Origin: Diphasiastrum complanatum
Taxonomy: Eukaryota > Streptophyta > Lycopodiopsida > Lycopodiales > Lycopodiaceae
Assembly: GCA_029204225.1 (NCBI GenBank)
Contig: CM055095.1
Span: 70,593,957-70,657,956 of the forward strand
Length of the DNA stretch: 64,000 bases
Reading direction: 5' to 3'
This document shows, piece by piece, positions 20,901 through 35,500 of this stretch. Each line of letters starts with the position of its first letter. Position 1 is the stretch's first letter. The position numbers were made by a program, and so were the translations under genes. Below the pieces are notes generated by a model. The model had not been told where the DNA came from and made no database searches. It saw only the letters and a list, made by a program, of their open reading frames with translations.

Positions 20901-23900
20901 GAGTCTCCAGAACTTATAAAAGTAGTGCTTTAATTGTTGGGATCTAGACCTTCTCTGAGACTACCTTGTATTCCTTTGTCAGAACTCAACAAAACTTGGT
21001 AAGACAGTGGATCTAGGCAAGATTAACCTTCTGGTTTTCTGGTGAGGGTTACAGTGGCGAGAGTTGATCTAGCGAGGGTTCCTAGACAGTGAATAATGTA
21101 TTTTTCAGCAAAATTAGCTATCAAGGAATCCAGATTGATTATTAACCTTCGCCAAGAATACAGAAGATTCTTTCCACTCAGATGCTGGTGTGGACAGACT
21201 GGCGAGAGTTCATAGAGAGCGGAACATCAATTTTCACAACTGGCAAGGGTTCAAAAGGCCAATTTACTATGAGAACCTTGCAGATAGGGCTAACCTTCGC
21301 AGGAACGTTCTCGAACTTTACTGTGGAATTTCTGTACTCAGATATGTTTAAAGGAAGCTCGGCGAAGGTTCTTACTAACATGAGATGCTAAATTGTGAGG
21401 GCAATCAATTTCCTTGGCACTGTGCTAGAATGAACCTTCTCCAGATGGTCTATTAGCTTGGCCCATAGAGAGCTAGCTGCAGCAGCACCGGTGAGGGTTA
21501 CTCTGTAAGAGAACTGTAAAATTTATAGTCACTGGGAGAAAGCTGCAGCAGGACCGGCGAGAGTTCTTAATGAGTCAAGGATAATTTTTTTGTGATTTTA
21601 CTAATGTTTTTTGACCTTTTCTGCAGTTTGGATGGAACCAACCTTCGCCACTTGGACAACAGATTTGGGCAATAATTTCAAGTCGAAGTTGACTTTGGCC
21701 TCTCCTATTATATTTTAGCTCTATTGGCCCAAGCCTACTTTCGTTTGAGATGACATAGCCTAAAAAATCAGTCACCCTCTTGCCAAAAATAAAGTATACT
21801 CTCTTTTGCATAAAATTTATTGTCTTTTAAGATAAAAAGCACCTGTTCCACATGTATGAATTGTTCTTCGCAGCTCTTGCGATTATGCAAGAGAACACAA
21901 GAGACTACATTCACATTACCACCGACCTCATAATTGACAATGAAGATGATGAATACAAAATTGGTTCTAGGGGCTGGTTGCACCCTTTGAGGTTTGATGA
22001 CTATGTAGGTCTGTTGACATTATCAAAAACTATGAGTGCTAAAGACTCCTTAAATAATGATATATATCAATACGGAGATGTCATTAAGGGCTGTGAACTT
22101 AGCATTATACTTTTAGTATTGCCCCTTTATGATAAGTTCATGAATTTGCTAGATGGAATCATCTTTCTCCGGCTATGATAATACCCAGTAAAAGTAAGGA
22201 TCGCTTAAGGGTAAAGTAGAGTAACTTGCATGGGCTCTAATTGGATAGTCCCTTGAATTCTTTGTAGGAGAATCATCTGCAATTCGTTTAAGGTGAGGGT
22301 CTGTAATTCGTGTTATGGCCAACTGACTGATGTTCATTCATTGATCTTAGTTGAAGATTGTTATATGATTCGTTAGTTTGGCTGTTCATTATGATCCTAT
22401 GTGATGCTTTATGATATTGTGTTTGTGATTGGAAATAAATGAAAGTTTTATTGATCTTTAGAATGAGATGACATCAATGACTAGAAATATATAATTTCTA
22501 TCAAAAAGAAATCGCATAGTCAATCAAGTCAGTTACAGCAGGTAGAAAACTGCTATTTGGCCCAAATGTTGTATTGCAGTTACTAAATGTCTGTGTGCAT
22601 TTTAGCAAATTGAGAACAAAGGAAGGGATTTTGGCTCTTATGTGCAAGCTGGAGACTTTAGTTGGTTTGTGCGAGAAACAGGTTCTTATACTCATCTCAT
22701 ATTTGTGACTCCTATCTTATATTAGCAATGACTGTTCCAATTGAAAAAATTGAAGTTTCATGATTCTGCATTGATTAAAATACAGGAAAAGGAGCTTCAT
22801 GCTTGCTTAAGCATTAAATTCATAAGAACAGCCGGTCAAGGAATTAGGGTTAATGAAGTCATTTTAGTAGTTAAGACTATGAGCTAAGTTTGCAAATTGA
22901 TTTTGACCTATTTTAGGATGATGCTCTTTTTTAAACAAACAAAAGAGATATCTATAATTTTCTTAGACATTACCAATTCAATTCTAGGATAGTTAAATAT
23001 AAAATTAGAGCTGAGGATTCTTCAACACAATGGCATCCATATAATCATTGAATTCATCATCAATAAGTTAAAATGACTAGGAGAACAACATTTTGAAAAT
23101 TGATCGGAAATAAGGCAGAAAAGAATTCGTGTGTAAAAATTCACGAGGATGAAGAAGCTAATGTAATTAGGAATCCTGCTGCAATGATGTCTATCTTGTT
23201 TTGTGGTTACAGTGCCATTTATTGAGAATATAGGTCTGAGTATAAGACTTAATGTTACGTCCATGTCCCCTTTAGAGAATTCGGAATGATCCTTGACATG
23301 GATATTCGATACTCCAGTGCTTAGTTGCCCGTTCCGGAACAGAACGCGTTCTGGAACGCGTTCTGTTCCGGAACGATGCCCTTAAAAAAATAAAAAAAAT
23401 ACGTTTTCTTTACGAAGGATTTAATTCATTAAATAATTAAATTATTAAATTTTTATGAATTTCGTTCCGACCAGGAACGTTCCGGAACGTTCGGAACGGA
23501 ACGTTCCGACCCATTTTGGTCGGAACGGGCTTCTAAGCTCCAGTGTATGAGTTTATTTGTTACGCCTCGCCATTCCAGACTAGGCTAAAAGTGTAAAATT
23601 AATAACCTTGTGAGGGCCTAGGCGTACCATTAGGACATGTGAAGCTAGTGCATGGTGATTGACGACTTTATATGCATGTAGAGGAGATTAAAGGCAATTG
23701 GTTGAGAATGGGGATCCTATATGGAATACTTCTAGACTCTCGGGGTCTATAGATACTTGTAAGAACTTGGCCTCCTCCACTTCTGGATTTCTGTTTCCAA
23801 TTGCCAAAAACCTCTCCTCTCTTGTATTTAGTCACTGCGGCTTGGGGCTGAAGCTGATCGGGGTTTGACCTTCGGCTTCTACTTGGCTGGGAGGTTTGGC

Positions 23901-26515
23901 TTCACATTACGCCTTTTGGCGCATGCAATTTTTTAACTAAAAACTGTCAAACTTCCCATGATCTTTGGCTACAGAGCACCAAATTGGACGCTGTAAAGCA
24001 TAGTACAAAGGGAGAGTAGGTTAGCAAGATGCATGCCATGTCACCCTAGGCCCTACCTTTTCACACGTGCGAGCTGTTAGGGCTGAAAAATTCTATAGGA
24101 GGGCACACTTTTTTAAGAAGCTTTTCTCAAAAATCACATCTACGCTTCGCATACCATCAAATAGACATTACAAGCAATACATAAAGGTCATTAAAGATCA
24201 GTAGAAGATTCTATTATGTCCAACAATGATCAATAGGCTCAGATCCATCAAAAAATGGATTCTAGGAGGCCACCTACAAGGAAAACTTTGGTGAATTATT
24301 GTCTAAACCTCCAAGCACTAGTGTATCAGGGCTTGAATCAGAGTTAAGTTAAATGTCCATAAGCTTCAGGTACTATAAAAAGAGCTATTCTTGCCCAATT
24401 TTTGAGATTTTGGGACCTCTTAACTACAGCCTACCAAACCTGTTGAAAACCTCTACAAAGCATTATTTCACGTTTGAAAACGTGCATGCAAAGTTTTATG
24501 CAAAGATATTGATTCAAACTCCCGAAAAAGTGGAAAAACCATCAATGTTTTTTGTTGTTTGACCAATTTTCGACTTTTTCGGCATGCTCTAATGGATCAA
24601 ATCCACATGCAAGTGCAATCAAACCCTAACTACTGTGATTCACCCCACCCACGTGCAAGCACTGAAAGTTTTGATTATGCTCAATACCAATCCTTACTAA
24701 TTTATTTCAGCCCAAATCACCAAATTTTGACCAAAATATAGTCTCAACCCAATATTGACCATATAAATGGAAGCAATCATTAGAACGCATCATAATGACT
24801 GAAAAACAGCAAGTACTATCCTGAAAATCATTAACATACAGTATGTTTGATGAATTTCAAGCTAAAACAGTAAATACAAGTTCGAAAACCATAAAAAATT
24901 GTCAAAATTAGAATAATTTATGGTGACGGTTATGGAGAAAGTTCATAACACTGTTCTTTAGGTTGAAAACAATCAAGATCCTGAGAAGCCACTTACTTGG
25001 AGGTTAATTTCACCACCAAGAAGAAAAAGCAAGGAGCTATTGTCAAGAAGTTGCAAAAAAGTAAAAAGCGTCTCCACTTCCTGATCGATGCAAAGCCAAG
25101 CTTTAAGACCACCAAGTGTTCATGTTTTTCAAAATGTTCTGATTACATGTTAGAAAGTTAAGCAATAGTTTACATGTCCTTCTGTGGAAAAATCATTTCT
25201 AAGTCACTTTGCATGTCTGGGAACATGGTAATTAGTGTTACAATAGTTTGATCAGTGAAATTTCATACATGAATGCATTTTGGTAAGCAGCAGTTAAAAA
25301 ATGATTTTTCAGTTCAGTTACGCTGTTTACGTAAAAAAGTCAATTTTTCCTTAAATTGCTGCATGTGGACTTTGAAGCATGCCGCATGGTCCGAAATTAT
25401 TTCGATTAGAATTGATAATAGTGCAGACATGGGAGCACCTCGAGGTCCTAGCTGCAAACCCCCTTGTAGGTATGTCTTTGGAGTTGTAGTGGTATCCACT
25501 TTTCTTCATTTGCCGGTGATCTATGGGCTTTATAGAAGATGGTGACATTTTGTTTTTTATGGAGATTTATGAGCGTTGTGAGAGAGGCTAAGCTTTTCCT
25601 GGCTACACACGGGAGTTCACTCTTAGAGAGGAGGTCAGATAGGTGGCAGAGACTCATGTGACGTTGCATGCATATTCAAAAGATACTTACGACCATCTCT
25701 TTCATGTGTGCAGCAGGATGAGCAACCAAGATGTATTTGAATCAAGCTTCTTGGTGTTGATATTGGGCTAGAACAGGAGGTCTTCATTGCAACATAGATT
25801 ATTTTCCTCTGGAGACTTCCTTTCAATTTATTGACATAGATGTATTTCCATATGCAAATATCTCAATAGCAATTGTTTTATTCTTTGAGCTGTTCTTTTA
25901 TTGTGTGATTAATGCATGGACATTAGACTATTAGGACGTGATATAGAGGATGACCTTGTACGTCTACTTGCATTGGAAAATGATTAGATGTGTGCCTATT
26001 CGATACATTTCTCAAACAGAGGAGCAGATGGGAACCTATCCTTACTATGATACCTAGAATTGAGGCTGTCATAAGGTTTCTCACCTTTTAGAATTGGCCT
26101 TTTTAGAATTGGAAGAATTGATAGTTTAGGAAATTTAGAAATGGGGTTTGTAAGAAAGAAACGGAAAATATCATTTATTTTTTAATACCAATTTTTGTTA
26201 TAAAAAAATATCAAAATAACTTGAAAACAATCATTTGTCCTGCATTTCACATAGTTTACTTCTTAGTAATACTTATATGATACATAATTGTCATTGCAAT
26301 GGGCAATATGAAGTTTTGACTCTTGAGCGCACACAACAATTGACAAAGTTTGTCAGAATACAAAACCAAATATAATCACAATTCAAAATGAATGTAACCA
26401 TGATTGAAATTGGAATTTAACCATGTGGCATGATCCTTTAAGTATTATAAGCAAGATCCATTATCCATATTGAACTCAAATAATCAAGTCACAAAAGGCA
26501 TCTAAATTCCAGTTC

Positions 26516-26581
<66 letters not shown>

Positions 26582-29500
26582 GGTCTCAATTTCCTCAACG
26601 GTCTTCCTTAGTGGCCGTCTTTCTCTGGGTACATGTCATCGTTTTGGCGGCAGATACAGTGTTGTCAATTATTTTATAGCATCACCTGCTCTGCTTCCCC
26701 ACTTGCAATCTCTCACTATTTCTCCCCTAGTTCTTTCTGACCACTCTATGTTGTACCTTTCCTTTGTCCCTCCCCTTCACCCACCTTCTTGTCCCTCCAT
26801 TCCGCACCTCCAACCTCCTTTTTCTTGTATACCTCCCCATAAACGCCAGGACTACATTGACTGTCTCACGTGCACTTGCCCACTTCCCCTTTTCTTCGAA
26901 TCTCTCGACCCAAGCCTCCTTTCTCACCACCTCTCTCACCATTGCTGCTGCAGTCGTCTCCCCTGCCCCCCGCCGTAGCTCTGCTCATCGCAGGACACAT
27001 AATAAATGGTATGACAAATCTTGATCTTCCTTCGAAACCTATCTCAAGTACGTCCGATCCGTTTCACCTTTGCTCTCTTCCCTGGTTGAAAAATAGTATT
27101 GCACATTTCTACACCGCAACAAAGCTGTATACAGTACGACCCGCTTAGCCCGACTACTTGACAACTTACACTCAGCCTCCTCCACTGCCTTTTGGAGGGA
27201 TTTTCTTCCTAAGTGTCACACCATTTCTCCCATCCCTCTCCAGTCCTGGATTGATCATGCGACCCACCTCTATACCACCCAATACCCCCCACTCCTTTTG
27301 TCTTCCTGCCCACTTCATTGTGACCTTTTCAATCCCCATATCGTTGAAGAGGTTATTCGTCAGCTCCACAACCACCATTCTCTTGATGTCAATTTCCTTT
27401 CTGCTGAACTCATCAAACCCGTGGCCCAACTTGCTTCCCCTCTTCTTGCACATTGCTTCAATCGCTCTGTTACCGAAGGTCTTCCTACATCCTGGGCAAC
27501 CAACCTCCTTTGCCCCATTTTGAAAAAAGGTGATGCACTGCAAGCTGACAACTACCGGACCATCATGATCAGCCACACTATCACTAAAGTCTTTGGCGCC
27601 GTCCTTCATCGCCTACTTTCTATGGAGGCTGATTCACGTGGACTCTATGCTACGGGATAGGCGGGCTTTCGCCGCGGTTACCGCACCCTTGATCATGTGC
27701 TCACCCTGCGCAACATTGTTGAAGAAGCCAAACATGCGGGCCGCAAAGTTTTTGCTTGCTTCGTCGACCTGCAAAAAGCTTTTGATTTAGTTTCTCGAGA
27801 TCTTCTTTGCAGGTTACGGCAGCTTCTTATTTATGACTCTATGCTTGTAGCGATTATTACCTTGTATGAGAGGGTTTCTAGCAAGGATTTGGCAAGGGTC
27901 TAATTTGTCTGCTCCTACCTGCAGCAATGTTGGTGTTAAGCAAGGTTGTCCCTTGTCCACTAGTCTATTCGCCCTTATGTAGATGATTTGGAGCGCCTTA
28001 TCTGTGAAGAAGGTGGGGAAGGTTGTCCGCTTGCTCACTTGATTATTCTTATCCTTCTTTATGCTGATGACATTGTTCTTCTTTCTTCTTCCCCGGCTGG
28101 GGTGTGGTCTGCAGCGTCACTTACATGTCTTACATCATTTTTGTACCTTATGGGGCCTGTCTGTCAACCTAGGGAAAACTAAGGTCTTGATTTTCAACAC
28201 TAATCGTCACAGTCTTCACAACTATCACTTTCTATACGCTGGGCTTTGCGCGGAGTTTGCCACCCCTCCCATCATTCTCGAGGGGTTTTTTCATATTATA
28301 TGCCTTCTTTAGCGCATTCAACATATTCACCCTTCCCACCCTGATAGATATATTGCAGCCGCACTTTGGTCTTCTTCTGCTCTTGCTGCTTCCAATACCA
28401 AGATTTCATGGTACCAACAGGTGGTGGATTTACTACGTTCTTTGGACATCTTTGTCACGGACCTTCCATCAGGCACAAATCGGTATATTCGCCGCCAGCT
28501 CTTTCGTCGTTACATACAGCACACATGGGGACCCAACTTAGCTTCCCGACCAAGACACACGTTCTTTCCCTTGATCCAGCCGGTTTACCTCTGCTCCCGC
28601 TGTATCTCTCACAGTCACTCTCATACGGCTTGCGTTACCGCATTGGACAGCTATTACTCTTATCATTCTATTCAAGTCAAAAGGAGAAAGAATAAAAGTA
28701 TTGAGACTCAAATCTAAATTGAAGGGCACATGGATTTTCTTGGATGATAATGCAGGAAAGTTTTTCATGAGGCCAAGGCATTTGATTGATTTGCTATTTA
28801 TTGGGATGGTTAGGTTAGATAGTTAGATTGTGGACCATCTACTTCTAGTGCCTAGGAAGTTGGGGTTCTCGAGCATAGGAGCTGCTCGGGACCTCATCCA
28901 TACCACATTCGCATTGGGCTATGGAACTGTAATGACATTCATTCACGGTAGGAGATTTAGTAGTTTTCATCTCTATCCTTCTTTTTACAGAGACTCATGA
29001 GAGTCAGCTGATGGGATTAATAGAGTGTCAAGGATTAAGGTGGGTTTGTCTTTCATCCAGAGACTAGATCTGTGGGTGGCAGAGGTTCGGGTGGAGTGGC
29101 ATGCTTTTTCAGGGACTTACTTTGGCCTATCATTGATCTGATTCGACAAGATGAATAGGCACAATATCTTTGGATTTAGTTTCTTGATCAGAGCCTTGGA
29201 CTTGACAGGGATATGTATTTGGCAGTTTGCTATTTACCACCAAATTCTTTAGCTTTTGTTGATAGTGTGGCCTCTCCGTACGTTGATCGCTCTTTGAATA
29301 TTCTCCTTTACTTTGAGTGTGGTCATGCCCTTCTTGCCAAGGACATTTTCTAGACAGACAGAGTTTCATGTAGTTACTATTGACCCTTTGAGGATACATG
29401 CCTTGGATGGTATGGATATGGGGATCAACAAGATATTTGCTAATGTTGGTGGCCCAAGTTCTACATATGGTGAGCATTTTCTTCTGCTAGACGAGGCTCA

Positions 29501-32500
29501 TGAGCTTGCCATTTTTAATGGCTCGTCTTGCTAGTCGAGTTCTAGTGACTATACTTGCCAGCCTCATAGTGGTGGCCACAGTGTTGTGGACTATTTCATG
29601 GGGTGGGTCACCAGTATGTAAACAACTCCATCTACAAGTTATTCATGCACAATCTTTGTTCTCTAATCATCATCGTAACGTCGAATGTTAATATAGTTAC
29701 ACTTATCATTACAAAAAGAGTTCATACGATGCTTGTGAAGGCAAGAGACTTGTTGATCTTCTTTATAGCTCTTTGTTGATCTTCTTTGTAGCTCTTCTTT
29801 TGGTGCTTTCCCCACCTTCATTGTTGAGAGATCTGCATCACTAGACTGAGTATGCCACATCACTCTCTGGCCAATGAGAGGTTGAAATCCTGTCGAGCAC
29901 GAGATATCGATGACTTAGAGAGGTCGAATTCATGATTCATGCCGCTGATATACTTGCACCTATTTTGGTCCTTAATCATGCCATCTTCTTTGCTTTTCCT
30001 TCAACAATATCATCCAATATCATCCAGATTCCACAAGAGTGGTGACCCCATGAAGCCTAATAACTATCGTACGATTATGATTGGGGCACATTGTGGCTAA
30101 GCTTTATGGCATTGCTGTTTTGTGGATTTCTGAAAAGCTTTTCCCTCAGTTCCACGACATATGCTATCCAGAGGTTGAGGGATCTTAGCTTTTGTAATTG
30201 ATACCATACTACTATCATTGCATTGTATGAGCAGGTTTGGGGATGCTTCAGATTTGAGGTCCGTCTCTCTAAGAGAGTTAGGAGTATTATTGTTGTGAAG
30301 CAGGGTTGTTCTCTCTTTGCCACACTTTTTGATTTGTATATTGATGAGCTTGAGAAAATTATCAAACAAGATGGTGGTCTTGGTTGTAGGCTTGGTGACA
30401 TACTTATTTCCATTCTACTTTATGTTGACGATGCGGCCTTGCTTTCTTCTTCTGGTGAGGGGTTGCAGCGACATTTTGATATGTTACAAGTTTTTGAGGA
30501 TTTATCTGGTTTGATTGTGCATACCAGGAAAACCTAGATTATTGTAGTGGCAAGTGCATACCAGGAAAACCTCCAAGATCTTTATGTAGTGGCAAGTGTG
30601 TACTCTAGGAGGACAACCACTAGATGTGGTATCCTCTTATACTTATTTAGGGACATCCTTCACTGGACCAGCTTTCAGTATGAGATAGGCCACCATGGCT
30701 CGATTGTGGAAGGTTCATGCTTCTATGGTTAGTATTGAGTAGTGTTTCCACCTGGTTCAGAATCGACTCAGATGAAACAACATGAATCGTGATTCTGAAC
30801 TGGGTCCCTTCCAAAAGAATTGGAAAAAACCGACAATTTTTATTTTATTTTTCCATTTTTTAGATATAATGCTAAAAAATATCTACTGTATTATGTATAA
30901 TGTCTACAGTAAAATCTTATAGATGTTAGATTGCTATTGAAAACATACATTTCAAAGTTCACTATTGCTGGGCTGCAGCCTGAAACCATATTACAATTCA
31001 GCATACACAGAATCACAAGTGCAAAAGTTGGTTCCAAACAGATCATTTGAAATGGATTATAAAATTAGAGGGAAAAAAAAACTCCTAACGTGTGTGTGAA
31101 AGTTTGGCATATAAAAATTTAGTTAGAACTAACTAGGGAATAGTAGAATTATGAATACCTTGTGCATGTGAATGGAACTTAGGGAAAGGAAATCTTTAGG
31201 CTTTCAACTCTTTCCCATGAATCATCATCCTCAGTGTGTCCATTGGATCAAGCACTCAGAGATAGAACAATCTTTAGGCTTTCAACTCTTTCCGTTGGAT
31301 CAAGCACTCAGAGATAGAACAATCTCTCAACTTTTAGTTCTGAGTACACTTTCTAGTTCTGAAGGTACACTAAGCGAAAAATCTTCCAAATAGGTAAGAT
31401 CTTCATCAGATCCAACTGTATCACCTTCATGCAAACTTAACCTCATCCAGCTTACATGAAACACTAGATGAGCAGTAGACTTGTCTTGAAGATCAAGTTC
31501 GTAAGCTAGAGATCTTCTTTATATTCCAAAATGGTCCACAATATCTGGTAGACAATTTCAAATGCTTTTCAATACGCATAGTCCTAGAATCTATTGGAAT
31601 CCTAAGATATACCTAGTCATCAGTATTTTGTACTATTCATTGGGTGGTGTAGAGAGAAAATGGCCTCAAAGCCAATGGAGTGCTCTTAAATATTGTAGGT
31701 TGTGCTCTCTCATGATGACAAATGATGAATTAGTAACACTTTGGTAGTGGCTAGTAAGACCTCGGGCATTTCTGAGTTCATACTCCCTTCAAGGCTACTT
31801 CTAAAGAGACCATTGAATAAAAGTAGTCATTCAGCTCCAACAAATTTTAACGTTAAAACACACATCTTAAGAGTCAAGAACTGAGATTGCTTGGTTAGAA
31901 AATACCTTCTTGAAAGTGGCCAAAAGAAATCCTTGCACTACTTGTGCTAGATTCTAAGGACTTGCTTAGTGGGATACCACACAAATGTTTTTATTTTTGA
32001 TTGTTTTAATGTTTTTTTAAACAGAACTTTGCCATAGGTGATAGGAAAATTGTCTTGAGAGTTCATGCGACATGTTGTAAACCTAAGAAAGAAACTTTAG
32101 CAACACGTTTACATGCTGATGCAGCTGACTATTCTGACCACACTGTAATCAAGAGCTCAGCGTGCTCCTTTCAGGTTTTAAGACCTCATCAAATGGAGCC
32201 GTAGTTTTTCTACATGGAGCTCCGACACAGTCTTACAGCTATCGAGATGTCATCGTAAAGGTGATCGAAATTCCAATTCGCTTCACACTCACAAATGCCC
32301 ACATACAGACGTACACCCTTGCACATGCACATGCACACATACACACATGCCCACATACAGACGTACACCCTTGCACATGCACACATATAAAGTGCACAAA
32401 CAAACATATGGAGCTAAAAGAAGATCTTAATTTCTGGTTTTGTGCTCTGGCGTTTACTTACAATAACATTATATCTTGTACATTTTGCTGATTGTGCACA

Positions 32501-35500
32501 AAAACTTTGTAATATAGTTGTTGCTAAAAGTAACGAAAACCAAGATCTGATGATTGTGTTTTTCTTTCACCCTTGATAACTTTGAGAACTTAACATATAT
32601 TTGCTCAACATTAGTAGTAATGGTCCAGCAGCTTTTGCTTTAGGACTGGAGATGAAGCATGGAAGGGTCTGTCTTGTCACAGTTTTTCTTATGTTTAACA
32701 AACAGATGCTTGAAAGTCTCAAAGCAGATGGCAGAAATAGGCTATCATTGCTATGCACCAGATTGGCTTGGCTTTGGTTTTAGCGAAATGCCAGAGCCTG
32801 GAGATGACTTTGCTTATACAGGTGCAGATTCTGGAGCTCAAGCCTTTGCCATGATTTAATTTCTTAGTTGTGATTCTGAATAGGGATCATTTTGCACACT
32901 TTTAGTAGTCTAGAAGTACCTTTTCTAAAAGATACTGCTAAACAGAGAAGAGCCGAATAAGTGAAAATCAATAACATTCCAATTATTTAGATTTTTATGG
33001 ACTCATATCACTACAATATAAGCTTAGTTTGTCCATGAATTTTTGCTAACATAATGATGCATAATCAGCCATAAGTTTGAAGTTTGCATTCTCATGACTT
33101 CAAGTCTCAAAATTAACAATTGCAGAGGAAGCTTATCATGAGGAATTTGATAAGTTGCTCACTCAACTGGGTTTGGATTCACCATTTTCACTTGTGACTC
33201 AGGTATTGAGTAAATGCCATCTGTAACTATATAGAATATGTCTATAAGAGTAATGGACAGTTATTCTAATACGTTATTTATGATCTGATGTTTGCAACAA
33301 CTGTAGCTCTAATTCTGGTGGAGGTGGACAAACTTGATACTACGGCTGAAGTTGCTTTTCTGTCTTCTGAAATTCTAGTTCCTAGAAATCACAAAATGTA
33401 TGCATTTCAGTATTTATCATCTTGGGATTGTTTCTTTATACAGGGCTTTATAGTTGGATCTTATGGACTGACTTGGGCTTTGAAGAATCCAAGCAGGCTT
33501 GTAAAGTTGGGCATATTAAATGGCCCTCTTACTGCTTCAGCAACACTTCCTCCAGTTTTCCAGCAGCTAAGGTATTTCCTCCTTTCAACAAAAGTACTGT
33601 CCTAATACAAAAAAAAAAGAAGCTTGGGCAATAGACAACAAAAAGATTGGGAGGAAAGTATTTCTGTTTGCAAATCAAGGACTATGAGGCAATGATACTT
33701 GGTGCTAGAAGAAGCAATCTCCTTTTCCGTTAAGCATATGAAATTGCTATTTCATGATGACTTAAACTTCTTGTATAGGAGTTTTAGACCACCATAATCT
33801 TGGATCCCAAATCACCCTATACTGGAATACAGACTGTGGGCTTACTACCAAACAATAGGATTAAACCTTGTCCATCCCTGAACTTGGAGCATCTATACAT
33901 CACCTTGAGCCAAGATCTAGACTTCTAGGCATTACACTAGCATCCTATACTGCTTACCCCCCAACCCAAGTGGGATGAATAACTTACTCTTAACCCAAAA
34001 CATATTCACAACAAAGAATTTCCCGGTCTCATACAAATAACCCCTAACCATGAACATAGTCCCGCTAATCATGAACATAGTCCAGGCACAAGGCTCTTTT
34101 TTGGTCAATAGCTTTCTAGAATAATCTATGTTTTAAGATAAAATTGGAACCCTTGATTAACCACTATGTACAATAGCATACATGACCGACCCTCTCCCTT
34201 GGGAGCTTTACTTCTTCCAGGAGTAAACCATGCTATCTCTTCTTCAATTCATAGCTTCTCTCTATACAAATTGTGAAATTGTGCACAATGGTCTTGTTAT
34301 TTTTATCTCTATATAAATTTGTGAAATTGGATATATTCTAATTTCACAAATAGATATAATGTTACCATATTGGGCATAACCAATCAACCTCAATCCTACT
34401 CATGGCAATTTGCAACTTAATTTGTGGTACCTTTTCAATATCTCATTCGAACTTCAAACTCTTTCAGTAACTCAAAACTATTGGACTAATCTTCTCCTAA
34501 GTTAATTGCATAAAAAACTCAAGGGGTTGATGATTTGTATTGAATAACATCAATGTTGCAGTACTATGCGAGAATAACATTATGATTAACAATAAATAAG
34601 AGCATTGAGGACATGCAAATGAAAGAGCAACCAAAATTTAATTGACATAGATCAAATGCAAGTACAATAGAACTTACAAAGCTGGACTGTTTCACAATTA
34701 TGTTAATGCTCCTAGAAACTTATGCCATCACAAAATGGTGCTCATTATTTTATAGGGAGGGGTATTTATCATAGATGCACCGAATCGTGATTCTCTGGGT
34801 CTGCGATTCGCGAATCGCGATTCTGAACCCAGAATCGCAAAAAAAAAAAAGAATATATATATTTTTTTTTGGAAAAATAGCTTATGGCTGAAATTTTTTA
34901 GGGGATCAATGGTCAAACCAGCGTTTTGTCTCTCAGAAGTGCAGTAGATGAGGCACAAACAGATCTTATTTTCAGTAGCTATCTGGTTGTCATTTGCTTT
35001 GGTTTTCAGTAAATGTTAATCCTACAGTTTGGGCTATCAATTGTATGGATCACTTTTGCTATCGTTTCACTGGAGATGTGAGTGCAATGTGCATATAGTT
35101 GGGGGCATAAATATTGGGCCCTTCTTGGCGTGCATTTGGACCCCATTTTTATCTACAGGGGGACGGTAGCATTTTTATCTACAGTGTCTATATAGCAGGG
35201 TTCGGGGGGGCGATAGCCCCCCGAGAAATAGGAGTCGGGGTTCGGTATCCCCCCGGTGGTGGTTTGGGGGGCAACGCCCCCCAACGGCGGGGTTTGGGGA
35301 CTACCGGTAGACCCCGGCCCCGACGGTAAGGCCTCTTCATGATTTGGCCTTCCAACTCCTTGAGTGAAAACACACTTTTTGGTGTTTCGCACCCGAAACA
35401 GTCGGCAAACTACACAGTCATAATTCTCTCAGTCAGAGCTTTCATCTGATACCCATATTGCCTAATTTTTTTAAAATTAAAAAAAGAAAGCGATTCTACG

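Noticed and set aside
26703-27660. Long plus- and minus-strand ORFs such as 27172-27609 (-) and 27158-27523 (+)
   Set aside because: They are shadow frames of LINE ORF2; the RT motifs lie in the 27298-27660 frame and its continuations.
32029-32174. Open frame just upstream of exon 3, considered as exon 2 of the hydrolase
   Set aside because: It is out of frame with exon 3 and has no family match; the 22606-22681 exon gives the expected WFVRETG segment and correct phases.
35114-35392. Gly/Pro-rich ORFs over the G-run region
   Set aside because: Low-complexity translation of the MITE hairpins.
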